DNA of 64,000 nt from Nothophaeocryptopus gaeumannii (Eukaryota > Ascomycota > Dothideomycetes > Mycosphaerellales > Mycosphaerellaceae), in NCBI GenBank assembly GCA_031771865.1, contig JASISA010000010.1, positions 558,001-622,000 on the forward strand, in the 5' to 3' direction. The position numbers and the translations under genes are program-made. The notes under the pieces were generated by a model, which saw only the letters and a program-made list of their open reading frames with translations, was not told where the DNA came from and searched no databases. Of the stretch, positions 21,423 through 32,088 are shown in pieces (within the stretch, counting starts at the first letter, position 1; each line of letters opens with the position of its first letter).

Positions 21423-23226
21423 GGACCTCACCACCAACTTCTTCGTTCTGCGACTTTACTTTGTTTTGATGAATAGCGATGATACCACGAGAAGCATAGA
21501 CGGAGCCGAGTTCACTCTGGAATTACAGCGATGCATAGCATAGGGCGGAAAAGGGATTACTACATTCGAATTGTGCAAAAGTTTGAGGTTGTGTATGGAA
21601 AAGCAGATCTCTGGAGAGATCAGGCGGAGGGCGCGATGGTTGCCAGACTTTCAGGTCCTCACGGGCGACAAGAGAAAGGGAAAAGAGAAAGGGAGATCAC
21701 TTGTGTTGATGAGATCACAAGGCAGATCCATGGATAGAACTATTAGGAGCAGGTGGTTCTTGGATCGACAGTTGGGAACGACTTGGTCATGCGCGCGGAA
21801 GAAGGCGAAGACGAGGGAATCAGTCGGTCACACTTCGTGATGAGACGGCAGCCTACTATGAGTAGCAGAAGCAGCAAGATCAAATGCCATGAGCTACGAA
21901 GCAACAACTCACAATTCTCTTCCCACACATGCCTCAACTTCTTTCGATACACGCTCTTGATACTTCTTCAGCCGCAATTGCCACTCATGCATCCCAAGTC
22001 CAGATTCATGTCTCGCAATACACACAGCACGGCCCATCCTTCATTGCCTTCGGCACGTCTGAATCTTGTCCCGAACGCGTCCTAGAACGATTTATGCGAG
22101 CGGGCCGTTAACGGGCAAGCGGACTCGGAGTAGGCGATTTGTAATGTCTCTCACGCGTTCTCTTTGCGCGTACGATCTCGATGCGATCGAAGATCGTCGT
22201 ACCATAGACGTGGTGTCGGTGTTGTTGTCTTGGATATCGCGACTTCGCTGAGTGTTGGGGCCGGAATCCATAACATCCCTGTGATAACAGCAGAGAGATG
22301 GAGTCGAGTCCGTGATGAGATCGACGGCTCTGCAGGGTCGTCGATCAGGAGATCGAGGCTGACTGTGCTCGCGTCGGGATCGTTCGGACTTGGCACGACG
22401 AGAAGCTGAGATGACGAAAGGGTCACCTTTCGTACCACATCGTCGGGTCAAAGACTTCACTTCATTCGCAGCAAGTAAGCTCAAGAGCTCTGCCTCTGAA
22501 GAAGCTTGAAGTAAAGTCCGCTACTGCTCGTCTAGCAATTACAAAGCCAAGCTGCAGGTAGAACGATACCGCACAGCGCCGTCATCGTCGTCTTGGCTGA
22601 AGACTCGTACTTCGTATGTGGTAGGGCGTACATACTCAAGTCCACTTTCAGCATCATCACTTTAACTACAAGAACCTCTTCCTCACGAACCTACCACCCT
22701 CTCTCGCTTTCCTTGATAGTCAGCCCGCTCCTGCCACTTGAAACACCGGACAACAAGCAAGAGTAGCAAGAGCAAAGCAGCAGAAGGAAGGAGCTATCTG
22801 CTTGCCAAAACTCAATTCAGTGGCACTTCACTTCAATTCCTACGCAGGATACACCGAAACCCCCACGAACCCATCAGCCTCTCAGAAACTGCGAACGGAG
22901 CCGATTTGAATCTCAACAAGCTGATCTGAAATTCACTTCGGACCCAGGCGAGCGATTAGTTGCAGCACAAATCGAGCTGCGAGACCAATCGTGCCGCCTT
23001 GCTTACCCGCATAACGAACAAAAGAAACTCACACTCTGGCGTCTATCTTCGCATCTACGTCCGTCTCTGCATCACCCGTGCCGCACACTCGCATTATCCC
23101 GATCTAGTTCCACTTATCTCAGATCAGCGCCAGGCACAAGGAACTCATCACTGGGCAGTAGTAGCAACGGGCATAAGGTACTCACTCATCACTCGGACTA
23201 CTGTACCGACAAACCCAAAAGCAGAC
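21423..23226. other. Intergenic region, no gene seen
   Basis: A 1.8-kb spacer. Overlapping frames on both strands near 22090-22480 are Arg/Ser-rich and look like chance frames in GC-rich DNA. The bases before 23227 form the leader of the PhzF gene. No RNA gene or repeat is recognised. Confidence 0.4.
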
Positions 23227-24220
23227 ATGCCGTCCCTCTCCTTCGTAACGCTAGACGTTTTCACCACGACGCGGTATGCAGGAAACCCGTTGGCCGTCGT
23301 GCGAGTTCCTGCCGGACAGCATGTCTCAACAGAGAATATGCAGATTATAGCGCGGGAGTTCAATCTGAGCGAGACGATTTTCGTGCATGGAGGACAGAAG
23401 GGGAAAGATGATGGGGTGGAGGAGTGGAGAATAAGGATTTTTTTGACGGAGAGGGAGATTCCTTTTGCTGGTATTTGGCTCCATCCTCTCCCCCACCCCC
23501 AGCCCTGGAGGCCTCCTTTCGTGTTGGTATTGACGTCTTTCACCAGGCCACCCGACAATCGGTGCCGCAGTCTACACCCTCTCCACCCTCGCCTCCAACG
23601 CTCCTGCTCCTCAAGGCCGATTACTTGCTAATGCAGGTCCCGCCCCTATCACGTACTCCAATGGAGTTGCAAAGGCTTCAATTCCGCATAAGTTTCACCA
23701 TCATACGCAGTATCCATTCACATTGGAAGACCTTCACGTCCTACAGCCAGCACTCGCAGATGTCGGTCTATCCCAGGAAGCGATCGCAGTCGCCAGTCCC
23801 GTCAAAGGCCTAAGTTTCGTGAATGTCGAACTTCCCAATCTCGCATCCCTAGCCAAAATCGGATTGAGCGCGAAACCAGCTCCCAAGCTGGATGACACCT
23901 GGGACGAAGGCTTCGCAGCCTCTCTCTTTTACGTCTATACATCAGACGCTGGAGACAAGGTCAGTTTACGAGCGCGAATGATCGAGGGCCGGTTTGAAGA
24001 TCCCGCCACCGGCTCAGCAGCATGCGGTCTATCCTGCTATCTCGCTCTCAAACGTGCCAGCAGTAAAATCACACATTTCTACATCACCCAAGCAGTGGAA
24101 ATGGGAAGGCAGAGTGACATAGAGGTAACGGTAATTCTAGACGAGACATTGAAGAATGTTGAAAGAGTAGAGCTGGGAGGGAGTGCGGTTAAGGTCATGG
24201 AAGGAACGGTGGAGTACTAA
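23227..24220 (+). CDS. PhzF-family isomerase/epimerase-like enzyme
   Basis: Exons are 23227-23470 and 23547-24220, giving 305 residues. The 76-nt intron (GTATTT ... CACCAG) splits the Gly codon of the PFAG-HPTIGAA motif, and splicing restores this family signature exactly. Other PhzF features are the N-terminal strand FVTLDVFTTTRYAGNPLAVV, the acidic catalytic residue in NLSETIFV (Glu49), and DPATGSAACGL in the C-terminal half. PhzF proteins are two-domain proteins of the diaminopimelate-epimerase fold acting as cytosolic isomerases; fungal members have mostly unknown substrates. No secondary-metabolite genes are adjacent, so a phenazine role is unlikely. The start ATG matches the family N-terminus. 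Confidence 0.88.
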
Positions 24221-25066
24221 AAGGGGACGAATACGAGATGGATTGGGGAAGGAGAGCGGTGGAATAGGAAATCGAAAAGCTGGGTAGGCTTGTGGGTGTG
24301 GCGTCTTCTGGATTCTTCACGTGGGCGCCGTGGCTTTTTGTAGTAGAAAAGTCGCGACGACCTCCCATTGAGGATGGAACGCGGGTTAGGGGTGTCCTGA
24401 TTTGTCCTGGTATTCTTCACGTTGTCCTGGGACCAATCGTGGTTGTGGAGATGAGACGAGCCCAAAGAGGAGAGGCCTCGTAAGTGCTTATAGTGACTTC
24501 TGAGGCTTTTGACGGTTTGGCTTCGAACCGCCGGCGGCTTGTAGCTACCGAGCGCGGGTTTGGATGCCGTGCACAGTCTGCAGAGCGAGATTCATTGATG
24601 ACGTTCCTATGGGTTCCTTGGTCACGGTAACCACTAACACTTCCCAAGGGACAAGGTGAGCAGAGATCGTGTACACTAGATTCGAGAGAGAGCCCAGACT
24701 TCATTGATCTGCACGTGGCCCAGTAGTAGGAAAGGTAGGCAAGCAGGGAACAGGTTCACAATCCACAGTCGACGGTGGGGTCACGATTCACTGCATGCGC
24801 TTAAACACTCACCTGTGGCATTTCCGACTCGAGGTGAGTTAGTCATGAAGTTCAGTCAATGACATTGTATTCGTGGAAGACATACTTGAATGATCCCAGT
24901 CCAAGGCAGGCTTCTCGCTCTGCTCCCGAAAGTCCCTGAGCAACGAGACTTTCGCTTGCGCTTCTCTCCAACTGGTTCGTGTCGACTCGCAGATTTGTCG
25001 TTATTGCGTCCGCCATATCCCGCAACGCCTCGCTAATTTCATTAGTAAGAGCAAGTACTTCATACC
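24221..25066. other. Convergent intergenic region
   Basis: 0.85 kb between the PhzF gene (plus) and the RBM42-like gene (minus). An open frame on the minus strand directly after the RBM42 stop has no ATG at its start and is probably 3' flank. Nothing else is supported. Confidence 0.4.
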
Positions 25067-26167
25067 TCAACCCAGAAGCTTCAGGCCAGTGTTGGTCTTG
25101 GCCGGCTTCTTCTCGATGCCAGCCCCAGTGTGTGCGCGCAGCGGATCTTGTTGATCTTTCTTCCCCTCCTTGTTCTTGTTCTGGTTATTGTTGTGGTGTC
25201 TGCCCTTGTGCTTGTTGTTGTTGTCCTTCTTGACGATCGGTGCAACGTTGGTCTTGGCGCGTTGGATGGTGACCGGGTGACTGCCGATGTACTTGCCCAC
25301 CATCTCACGGGCGGCTTTAAAGCCTTCCTCACCCTCGTTGAACTCGACGAAACCGAAGCCTTTGGATTTGGTCGTGCGCTTGTCGCGGACAACGCGTGCT
25401 TTGGAGACGCCGTACTTGTCGAAAGCTTTGGCGAGAGAGTCATCAGTGACCTCACCTGCGAGATTGCCAACCATGATGCGGAACTTGGTCGGGTCCCACT
25501 CTAGCAGCGACTTGTCCTCCCAAGTCTCGCCGCCGCCTTTGCGGACCACGGTGTACTTTCCGTCATCCTTCTTCTTTGCGTCACCGGTTTCGGGGGCCCC
25601 AACAGCCGCGCCGGTCGCTCCTCGCTGGCCAAGTGCTGTGAGATTCGCATTATCGATAGGCGCGTCTTTCTCACCCTTCTTGCCGCGGGCTTGCTGATCT
25701 GCGGGCGCATATGCTGACTGCCATTGCGCTACCTGTTGCTCGTAGTCTGGATCGAAACCTGCATTCTGCGCGGAGAATGTGCTCTGCGGAGGTGGCGGGG
25801 GAGCGAATGGGTTTCGGATCTGTGGAGGAGTCTGATATTGCTGCTGCTGTGCCTGCTGAGCGTACTGCGCATTATAGCCCGGAGGGTAGCCGTACTGATT
25901 TCCCCACTGTGAGTAGTCCATGGCAGGGTAGCTGCTCGCAGTCTGGTGTTCGGTGTGGTGGGCGTTCGCAGAACGATACTGAGAGCAGTCGTAATTATAG
26001 TCGGTCGCGGTGTGCGCTTGAGGTGCGCTCGCCTCTGTCTGCTGGTTGGTATACTGCTGCTGAGACATATTGCTCTTAGCTTCCCTCGCCGCGTCGAATA
26101 TCTGCATGACGATGGCGCTGGCATCGTCGCCAGGGCTCACCCGGTCATGCTTTCTCTTCCTCGCCAT
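25067..26167 (-). CDS. RBM42-like RNA-binding protein with one RRM
   Basis: A 366-residue gene starting MARKRKHDR at 26167; a short in-frame extension upstream lacks an ATG and contains a GTAAGT. The N-terminal half is low-complexity: Gln/Tyr-rich (residues 35-125), then Pro-rich (PFAPPPPPQ). The block KYTVVRKGGGETWEDKSLLEW precedes the RRM, as in RBM42. The RRM spans about 229-303 with RNP2 IMVGNL (231-236) and RNP1 KGFGFVEF (269-276). A basic Asn/Lys/His-rich tail ends KTNTGLKLLG. RBM42 is a nuclear/cytoplasmic protein linked to spliceosome recruitment and stress granules in animals. The family assignment rests on the block before the RRM and the RRM itself; the fungal role is not established. 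Confidence 0.85.
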   Translation of the reverse strand: MARKRKHDRVSPGDDASAIVMQIFDAAREAKSNMSQQQYTNQQTEASAPQAHTATDYNYDCSQYRSANAHHTEHQTASSYPAMDYSQWGNQYGYPPGYNAQYAQQAQQQQYQTPPQIRNPFAPPPPPQSTFSAQNAGFDPDYEQQVAQWQSAYAPADQQARGKKGEKDAPIDNANLTALGQRGATGAAVGAPETGDAKKKDDGKYTVVRKGGGETWEDKSLLEWDPTKFRIMVGNLAGEVTDDSLAKAFDKYGVSKARVVRDKRTTKSKGFGFVEFNEGEEGFKAAREMVGKYIGSHPVTIQRAKTNVAPIVKKDNNNKHKGRHHNNNQNKNKEGKKDQQDPLRAHTGAGIEKKPAKTNTGLKLLG

Positions 26168-27243
26168 GCCGCTCAAGGGGGTTCGGGTACTTACCACAAG
26201 GCTGGGATGTTCGTCGTCGGTGGAGAGTGGGGTCGAGTGTTGATGTTGTCGAGTGAGACTGCAAGATGCGACATCGAATCTCGACGGGCCGAGGCGATAC
26301 CTAGCGCAAACTCAAATGATGCATTGGCAGGCGCGTTACTTCTTCATATCGCGCGTCTCTTCCTCCACCACTGTGACCACTTCTGACACCTTCAGCCTGA
26401 TCGACCTACTTGTCATCATTGTACACACTTCACACTGCCGTACAGCGTCATCGCGACAGCTGTCAGTGGAGGTGTAGCTGACTTACCTGGCGGCCTCTGC
26501 ACTTTTCTATAGTTGTTTTCACCTGAAGTACAAAGTACGAAGGCAGCAGGCAATCCATACACCATGTCAGCAATTGTGCCTCGCATAGCCCGAGGGTGCC
26601 AAGTTGCGCATTCAGCCCACAGCTTGGCGCAAGTCGCCTGCAAGGCTTCCACCGCCGAATCGCTCTGCGATGTGCCTTTTGGCAAGGACACTGCTGCTGT
26701 CGAGCGCGATGGCAGGAGCAGTCACTGCTTATCACGGACGCTGGGCAACACCAACGGACGCGCTCAAGCTGCTCAGCATAGCTCATTCGAACGACACCCG
26801 GCCTCAATCCAACCGACACGCCAGCCTTGCTCACCCGCCATTGTCCGACTCGCTAGGCCCGGACACCGCGTCTGAATGATTCTCTGGAGCCCAGGAATGT
26901 CTCAGGCGTGTGGGAAGTCTGTGAACACATGCGCGCCACGAGCGACAGACACTCAGGCTGCGCTCAGTGACAGTCATTGCGTATGAGAACGACGCTCGAG
27001 GGCTGTGTCCTGTCTGCACATCACTTCAACTTGCAAGAGACCTGCGAGTCTGCCTTTTTCTTAGCGGCCAGCCTGTACAGAGCATACAGTCGGCGACGAA
27101 GGGCGGCGTCGCATGCGGCCTCTTGCTGCCTTCAGTAGGTATATTTTCCAATTGGCCTCCCAGCCATCTCAATTGGTCGACTTCCGCATCAACGCTCCAT
27201 ATTCCTTCACCAACTAGCAGAAGACACATCGACCGTCTGCAAC
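26168..27243. other. Divergent intergenic region
   Basis: 1.08 kb between the RBM42-like gene (minus) and the Cys/His-repeat gene (plus). Chance frames only; no repeat or RNA gene is seen. Confidence 0.4.
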
Positions 27244-28341
27244 ATGAGTCGCAAATGTCGCATCAAGCGATGCTCTGACAAACACAAGGAGAACGATCCG
27301 ACTCGTCTATGCAGATACCATAAGGGTAGGCTGTGGCCTGATCAGCATTGCTGAATGATACTGATGCGTTGTCCAGGAAACAACGTGTGCGCTGCGGACG
27401 GCTACTGCACAAACGTGCGTTCCATCAGGCCGACGATATGACCAGTATCAAGCTGCTGACACTTCCATCAGATGTACCTTGTGGGTTTGATGAGGAGTGT
27501 AAAAAATTTGTCTCCTACGCGGGCAGTCCTCCCGAGGAGTTGAATCCTTACTGCGAAGACCGTGAGTAGAGTTTCCTGACTGACTTGAGGAAATTCTCAC
27601 ACAATGACAGACAGATGCAGCGCTGCTGGCTGCACGCTGAAGGCGGTTCACCGCATATCAGAAGCTCGGCGACTTTGCCATACTCATTTCCAATTACGCT
27701 GCCTAAGCTCGGGATGCTTCAGACAGCGACAAATCGAGCAACGAGAGTCACCATACTGCGCAGACCACAAGTTTTGCACCGTTCGCGGATGCCGTGAACT
27801 TCGTCGATCAGAATTCTTCTTCTGCTCAACCCACAAATGCCTTCGTGATGGCTGCTCGTCCTCGCGTCAACGAGGTGTCAACTTTGATGCCGGTGTCTCC
27901 TTCTGCGCGGATCGTGGGTCGCATCTGCCAAGATAATCAGGAAGAACAATGCTGACTGCTCACAGACAAATGCTCTGGCTTTCTTGACTCAGAAAGACAG
28001 ATCTCCTGTCCTTGGCCAACAGTCCCAAACAACATTAGCCCTGACGGTGGATGTTATAGCTACTGTGGATTGCGTACGTTCCTTTTATCGTTCTGTAGGA
28101 GCCTCCAGGCTGACTCTCGGCGATGTAGATGTCTGCAAGATGGCGTTGTCCTTCAACCCGCCAACATTCTGCAATCAGTACAACGAGAATGATACGTTCT
28201 GCTCCGACCGTAAGTCTTCATTGAGGTTTTACCAATAATCATTTACTTACACGATCAGATCGTTGCGTTGCTCCGGGTTGTAACCAGGGCCGAGTTGGCC
28301 TGCCACCGCAATACGGTCGTCCTCGTTACTCGCGACACTGA
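27244..28341 (+). CDS. Cys/His-repeat (putative zinc-binding) protein, seven exons
   Basis: Reconstructed by hand. Exons are 27244-27325, 27377-27418, 27472-27561, 27611-27913, 27966-28073, 28129-28209 and 28259-28341; the product is 262 residues. All six introns are phase 1 and 48-55 nt long. The protein is almost wholly ten tandem units of the form C-x4-C-x(8-21)-aromatic-C-x2-H. Units 4-7 are the best (for example C102/C107/C121/H124 and C127/C132/C143/H146). Units 2, 8 and 9 have altered spacing, and unit 10 ends Y-S-R-H. Introns 2-6 interrupt the codon of the terminal His of a unit (C before, AY after). No signal peptide or membrane segment is seen. The spacing suggests small zinc-binding knuckles, reminiscent of tandem C/H repeats in some plant WRKY-fusion proteins. 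The partner (nucleic acid or protein) is unknown. The exon 2 donor (GTTCCA) is weak and the 3' end is uncertain. Confidence 0.65.
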
Positions 28342-29134
28342 GCGTCGTAAGCTGCACATACACTGAGATGATGCCTCAAGCCACTGACAAAATTTAGATC
28401 ATATACCCACCGACACAGACGCCCCGCCATTGTGTGACCCACGCGATGACGACCGTCCGCTGTACAACAATGGATACTTTCGAAACTGAAAACGGTTTGT
28501 CTGGAGATTAGCCCACTGCTTGCCTTTGCGTTGCATTCTTCAGGAGTCGAGGAGTTTGAACATGGTCGATGCGAGATACCCAGGGATATAGAGACGGAAA
28601 TTAGACGACACTTACGATTCACGACCGACTCATGCGTTTTCAGTGCTTGGATCCGATATTTGCTCTTCAGGGTACTAAGGTCAACCGATCTTGCTCTTGC
28701 CACGACTTGCTTCATCTCAATCTCAGCCCTCATAAACGCACACTCCTTTACGATCATAATCTTAGTCACTGCAGCTGCGTTTGCTGGGCCTGCTTTGCTG
28801 TGCCTCACACAGCCTACGGTTGCGGACACCACTGGATATTCGAATGGGTTTTAGTCCGTCCTAGGTTCGCTTTGGGCTTAGCACACTGCCGACTTCCGAG
28901 TGTGAGGTTGAGATTGGTTTCAGTTTGGGGGAGGTCTATAGGAGTTCTCGTAGCTCTGCAGATCCGTACATGGACGAATGAAGTGGGACATGGTGTACGA
29001 ATGAACTTTTGGAGGGTCACATCTTTCTGTAATTTTCGATCAGTCTACGGTATCGTTGGATACACCGCCCAACGCCAAAAATGTAGCCAGCATTCTTCAT
29101 CTCGTCGTCCATGTTCATACCATTTTTCTTATAC
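28342..29134. other. Convergent region with a possible extra exon
   Basis: The 0.79 kb between the Cys/His gene and the amine oxidase. At 28347-28397 there is an intron-like segment (GTAAGC donor, CACTGAC branch, TTTAG acceptor). It is flanked by C and AT, the same His-splitting junction as in the upstream gene, and about 100 bases of open sequence follow. It is out of frame with exon 7 as read. A longer frame at 28632-29306 overlaps the antisense of the amine oxidase and is not credible. Confidence 0.35.
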
Positions 29135-31311
29135 TCAATGCCCATTCGTAGCCACCCCATTCCCATTACAGCACGCATCCCCTCCCAAAGCAACAGCCCC
29201 ATTCGTCACACTCCTATCCACCAATTTACTCTCCACATTCTTGGAACTCGGCACATCAATACTCGGATTCGCCTCAAAGAAATCCGCCGGCCGCAAATTG
29301 ATCTGATGAATCTCCACAGGCATCACCGGCCAATCCTCCACCCTCGGATTATGAGTGAGTCCAAACACTGACCAAACCACTACATCTGTATCCTGCACAT
29401 CCTCTCCTCTAGCGACGGCGTCCGCTACCCCGCCGACTTCTTTTCGAGATTGGAGAGTATATCGACCGCCGGCGTAGAGTTCGTCGTCGCGGTATTTGGT
29501 GACCCAGAGGTGGTGGTGTGCGAAAGAAGCGCGTTGGGATTGGACGGATTCAGGGGAGGCGAGGAGGAGTTGTGTAGCGGGAGGGACGAGTTTGAAACCG
29601 ACAGGTTTCCCACTGATTCTGTTCTTCTTCGACTCGTTCACGATCTTAAACACCCTATTATTCCTCGGCTCCGCATCCGCATAGCCAGCTTTGGTGATGG
29701 GTGTTCGACGGACTTCGTAGTAGTTTCCGCGGGGGTTGGTGGAGGGGTTCATGGGGACTGGGAGGGATTCTTCTTGGATGACTGTATTTTGGTGGCCGTC
29801 GATGGCGGGATCGACGCGGACGGCGAAGATATGTTGGTGGTTTTGGGCGAGGACGCCTGGGCTGACGACGTTGCCGTAGTCGGATGTTTTGCCCGGGTCG
29901 ATGTTGACGCAGCTGACGATTCCGGTGGCGCGCGTTTCGATGTCGATGCCGCCGCTTTGGTTGAATTTGTAGGCGAAGATGTACTGCAAAATCCAATGTT
30001 AGAGCGCTTTCGAGCTATAGGTATCTGCTTCCTTACCTCATAATTTGCTAAAGTGATGATGAACTGTACAACAAGCTCACGATTTCGGGTGACAACCGCG
30101 CGACCAGTTCTCCAGTTGGTGTGCTTCCAACCGATACCGTTGTCCTGTTCGTGAAGGCAGAGGACATTTAGTGACACGGTGGGCTCGCTGTCTCCAGTGA
30201 TGAGCACGCCGTCGAAGTACTTGATCACACCAAGGCAGTCGCAGCCCAGTGACAAGTTGTTCGCACAGTTACCTGCACCTCCATCTCCGAAATCGAAAGC
30301 CTGCTTTCTTTGGAACGGCGCACGAGCATCAGCATACGGAACAGTCATCTCACTGACGGCCAATCTGTAGAACATGGATCGTCCATCGTACCAAACGTCG
30401 TGGATGACTGCGCCCTCGCGAGGGTTGAAGGTGACTCTGAATCTCCACTTCTGCCATTCGATGAGAGACTCGTCGGTAACTGTGAAGGAAGGCCCATCTG
30501 GTTGCTGAACGTTCAAAGGCTTGACATCTTGACGAACACCATTGGGAAGGAGCTCCGGAACGTATTCCGCGTTGTTGCAGTGGGCCAAGATCTTCCTGTC
30601 ATGTGTCTTACCATCCATGCTATCTCCCTTGCCTCCAGTCGCTAAGCGGTCGATTCGGATGATCTTCCTGGTCTCAGCATCCATCACTGGAATGAGCGGC
30701 AGAGGAAAGGCATAGAAGTTGGTGTCTGGGTTCTTATTTCTTGTATCCTGAGCAAAGACCAACCCTTGGAAGTTGCGGTGGTTCTCTTCGTCGAGGTCAG
30801 GTCCGCCGTATGGCCATGGCTCTACTACCACTTCGAATCCCTCTGGCAGCTCGAACTCTGACATGGCATCCTGGAACTCCTTGGATGCCTTCACGGTCTC
30901 GACAAGAACGTCAAACTCGGCACTGGTTTTAGGGTCAGCTCATGATCAGACACCATCGTTGTCGAGGGTTCCTTACAGCTTCAATGGGGCATGCTGCTCC
31001 TTGCCAATGAGTTCATGCTTTACTCGTGCTCCTTTCTCGATATCGATAACAGACTCATGGAAATATGGGATCTTGTCCGAGCCAATGACATCGTACTGGA
31101 CAAGAGCTTGTCGTGCTGGCCTAGGCGAAGACTGCGTGAGACTGCCAGAGTGCTCTAGAGCAAGGAACTTCTGCAGTTCTGCCTTGGCTGGCTCCTGTAA
31201 GAAGATCTCACGAATGACTGGGACCTCTTCCTTGTCGTGCTCTGAAAGAAGGATGCTCTTGGCCTGCTTTGTCTCCCGAAGGGACAATTGCTGCAGAGGA
31301 TGAGGCGCCAT
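29135..31311 (-). CDS. Copper amine oxidase (topaquinone-containing)
   Basis: Oxidises primary amines to aldehydes with release of ammonia and H2O2. Exons on the minus strand are 31311-30977, 30922-30037 and 29983-29135, giving 689 residues; the introns are 54 and 53 nt with GTAAGG donors. The topaquinone motif NYE (Tyr406) is the last three codons of exon 2. Exon 3 opens with the copper ligands HQH (456 and 458), and HHHLWVT near 563 supplies the third His. The catalytic-Asp region reads RAPFQRKQAFDFGDGGAG. N-terminal N2/N3 domains occupy about 1-230. The start MAPHPLQQ has no signal peptide, and no C-terminal peroxisomal SKL is seen, so the location is open. The permease gene lies divergently upstream, which suggests co-regulated uptake and oxidation. 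Confidence 0.92.
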
Positions 31312-32088
31312 ATTGATCAATTGTTCTGGTAGAAGGAAGAAAGGAGGTGAGACAGGTTGGGAAGAGAGGAAGGATACTTAGCTCTACATATACTTCGGGT
31401 GACAAAGGCGTCGCAAGCGTAGGCTTGGCCGGCACATGGCAATTGCATGATCGACCCTCGATCGTGGGTGTCGATGCTGTCAACTCCGCAGCGTGTAGGA
31501 GGTCGGGATGACTGTGATGGGTGCGGTTTGGAGTCCATCGGCAGAGTTCCGCTCTTGCTCCGGCTGTACCTTCTCGATATGGAAGAGCGGGAGAGAACCG
31601 GCCCGCTCCACGCGGTCTCGATCTCGATCTCGATTCTTGGCGTTCACGAAATCCACATGCTCCAGGGATCAGATCAAGGGCATTCGTATGGTGTTCCAGT
31701 ATCTACACATCCAGATGAAGCGCACGCGTCCTCGTAGAAATATCGAGGATTGGCGACATCGCAGTTACGCCAGACTTCCCATCGTAAGCGTGCAGCCTGA
31801 TGTGCGCAACCGTCCTTTAGCCAATAGGCAACTCACCTTGAAGATAAAGATCCTACGAGGGCATGGCCTCTGTAATGGTTTTCAGACTGCCTAGAGCAGT
31901 AGTGCGGATCAGTTTCCGAGACGGAGCCAGGCGCGCTGCTGAACGTTCCGCCTTGTAGATCTACCAGGTAGGGAGTGTAGTGTTAGTTTTTGTTGCCGTC
32001 TTCCCAGCATCTTTCGCCATCGCTCTGGAATCAACAGGGACCCAGCACGATCCAGCGAGTACACGAATATCGACGAACAAACGACAGT
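31312..32088. promoter_or_regulatory. Shared divergent promoter region of amine oxidase and permease
   Basis: 777 bases separate the two start codons, and both genes are transcribed outward. Open frames inside have no domain. No specific operator could be identified by eye. Co-regulation is inferred only from the arrangement and matching functions. Confidence 0.4.

Noticed and set aside
22092..22484. 130-codon Arg/Ser-rich minus-strand frame between the unknown fungal gene and PhzF
   Set aside because: Opposing and overlapping frames of similar length exist on both strands, with no domain or conserved-looking block.
24852..25070. 72-codon minus-strand frame right after the RBM42-like stop
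   Set aside because: It begins with TTG, not ATG, is in a different frame from the gene, and shows no domain; treated as 3' flank.
28632..29306. 224-codon plus-strand frame
   Set aside because: Its second half is the antisense of the amine oxidase C-terminus and the first half has erratic composition without a domain.
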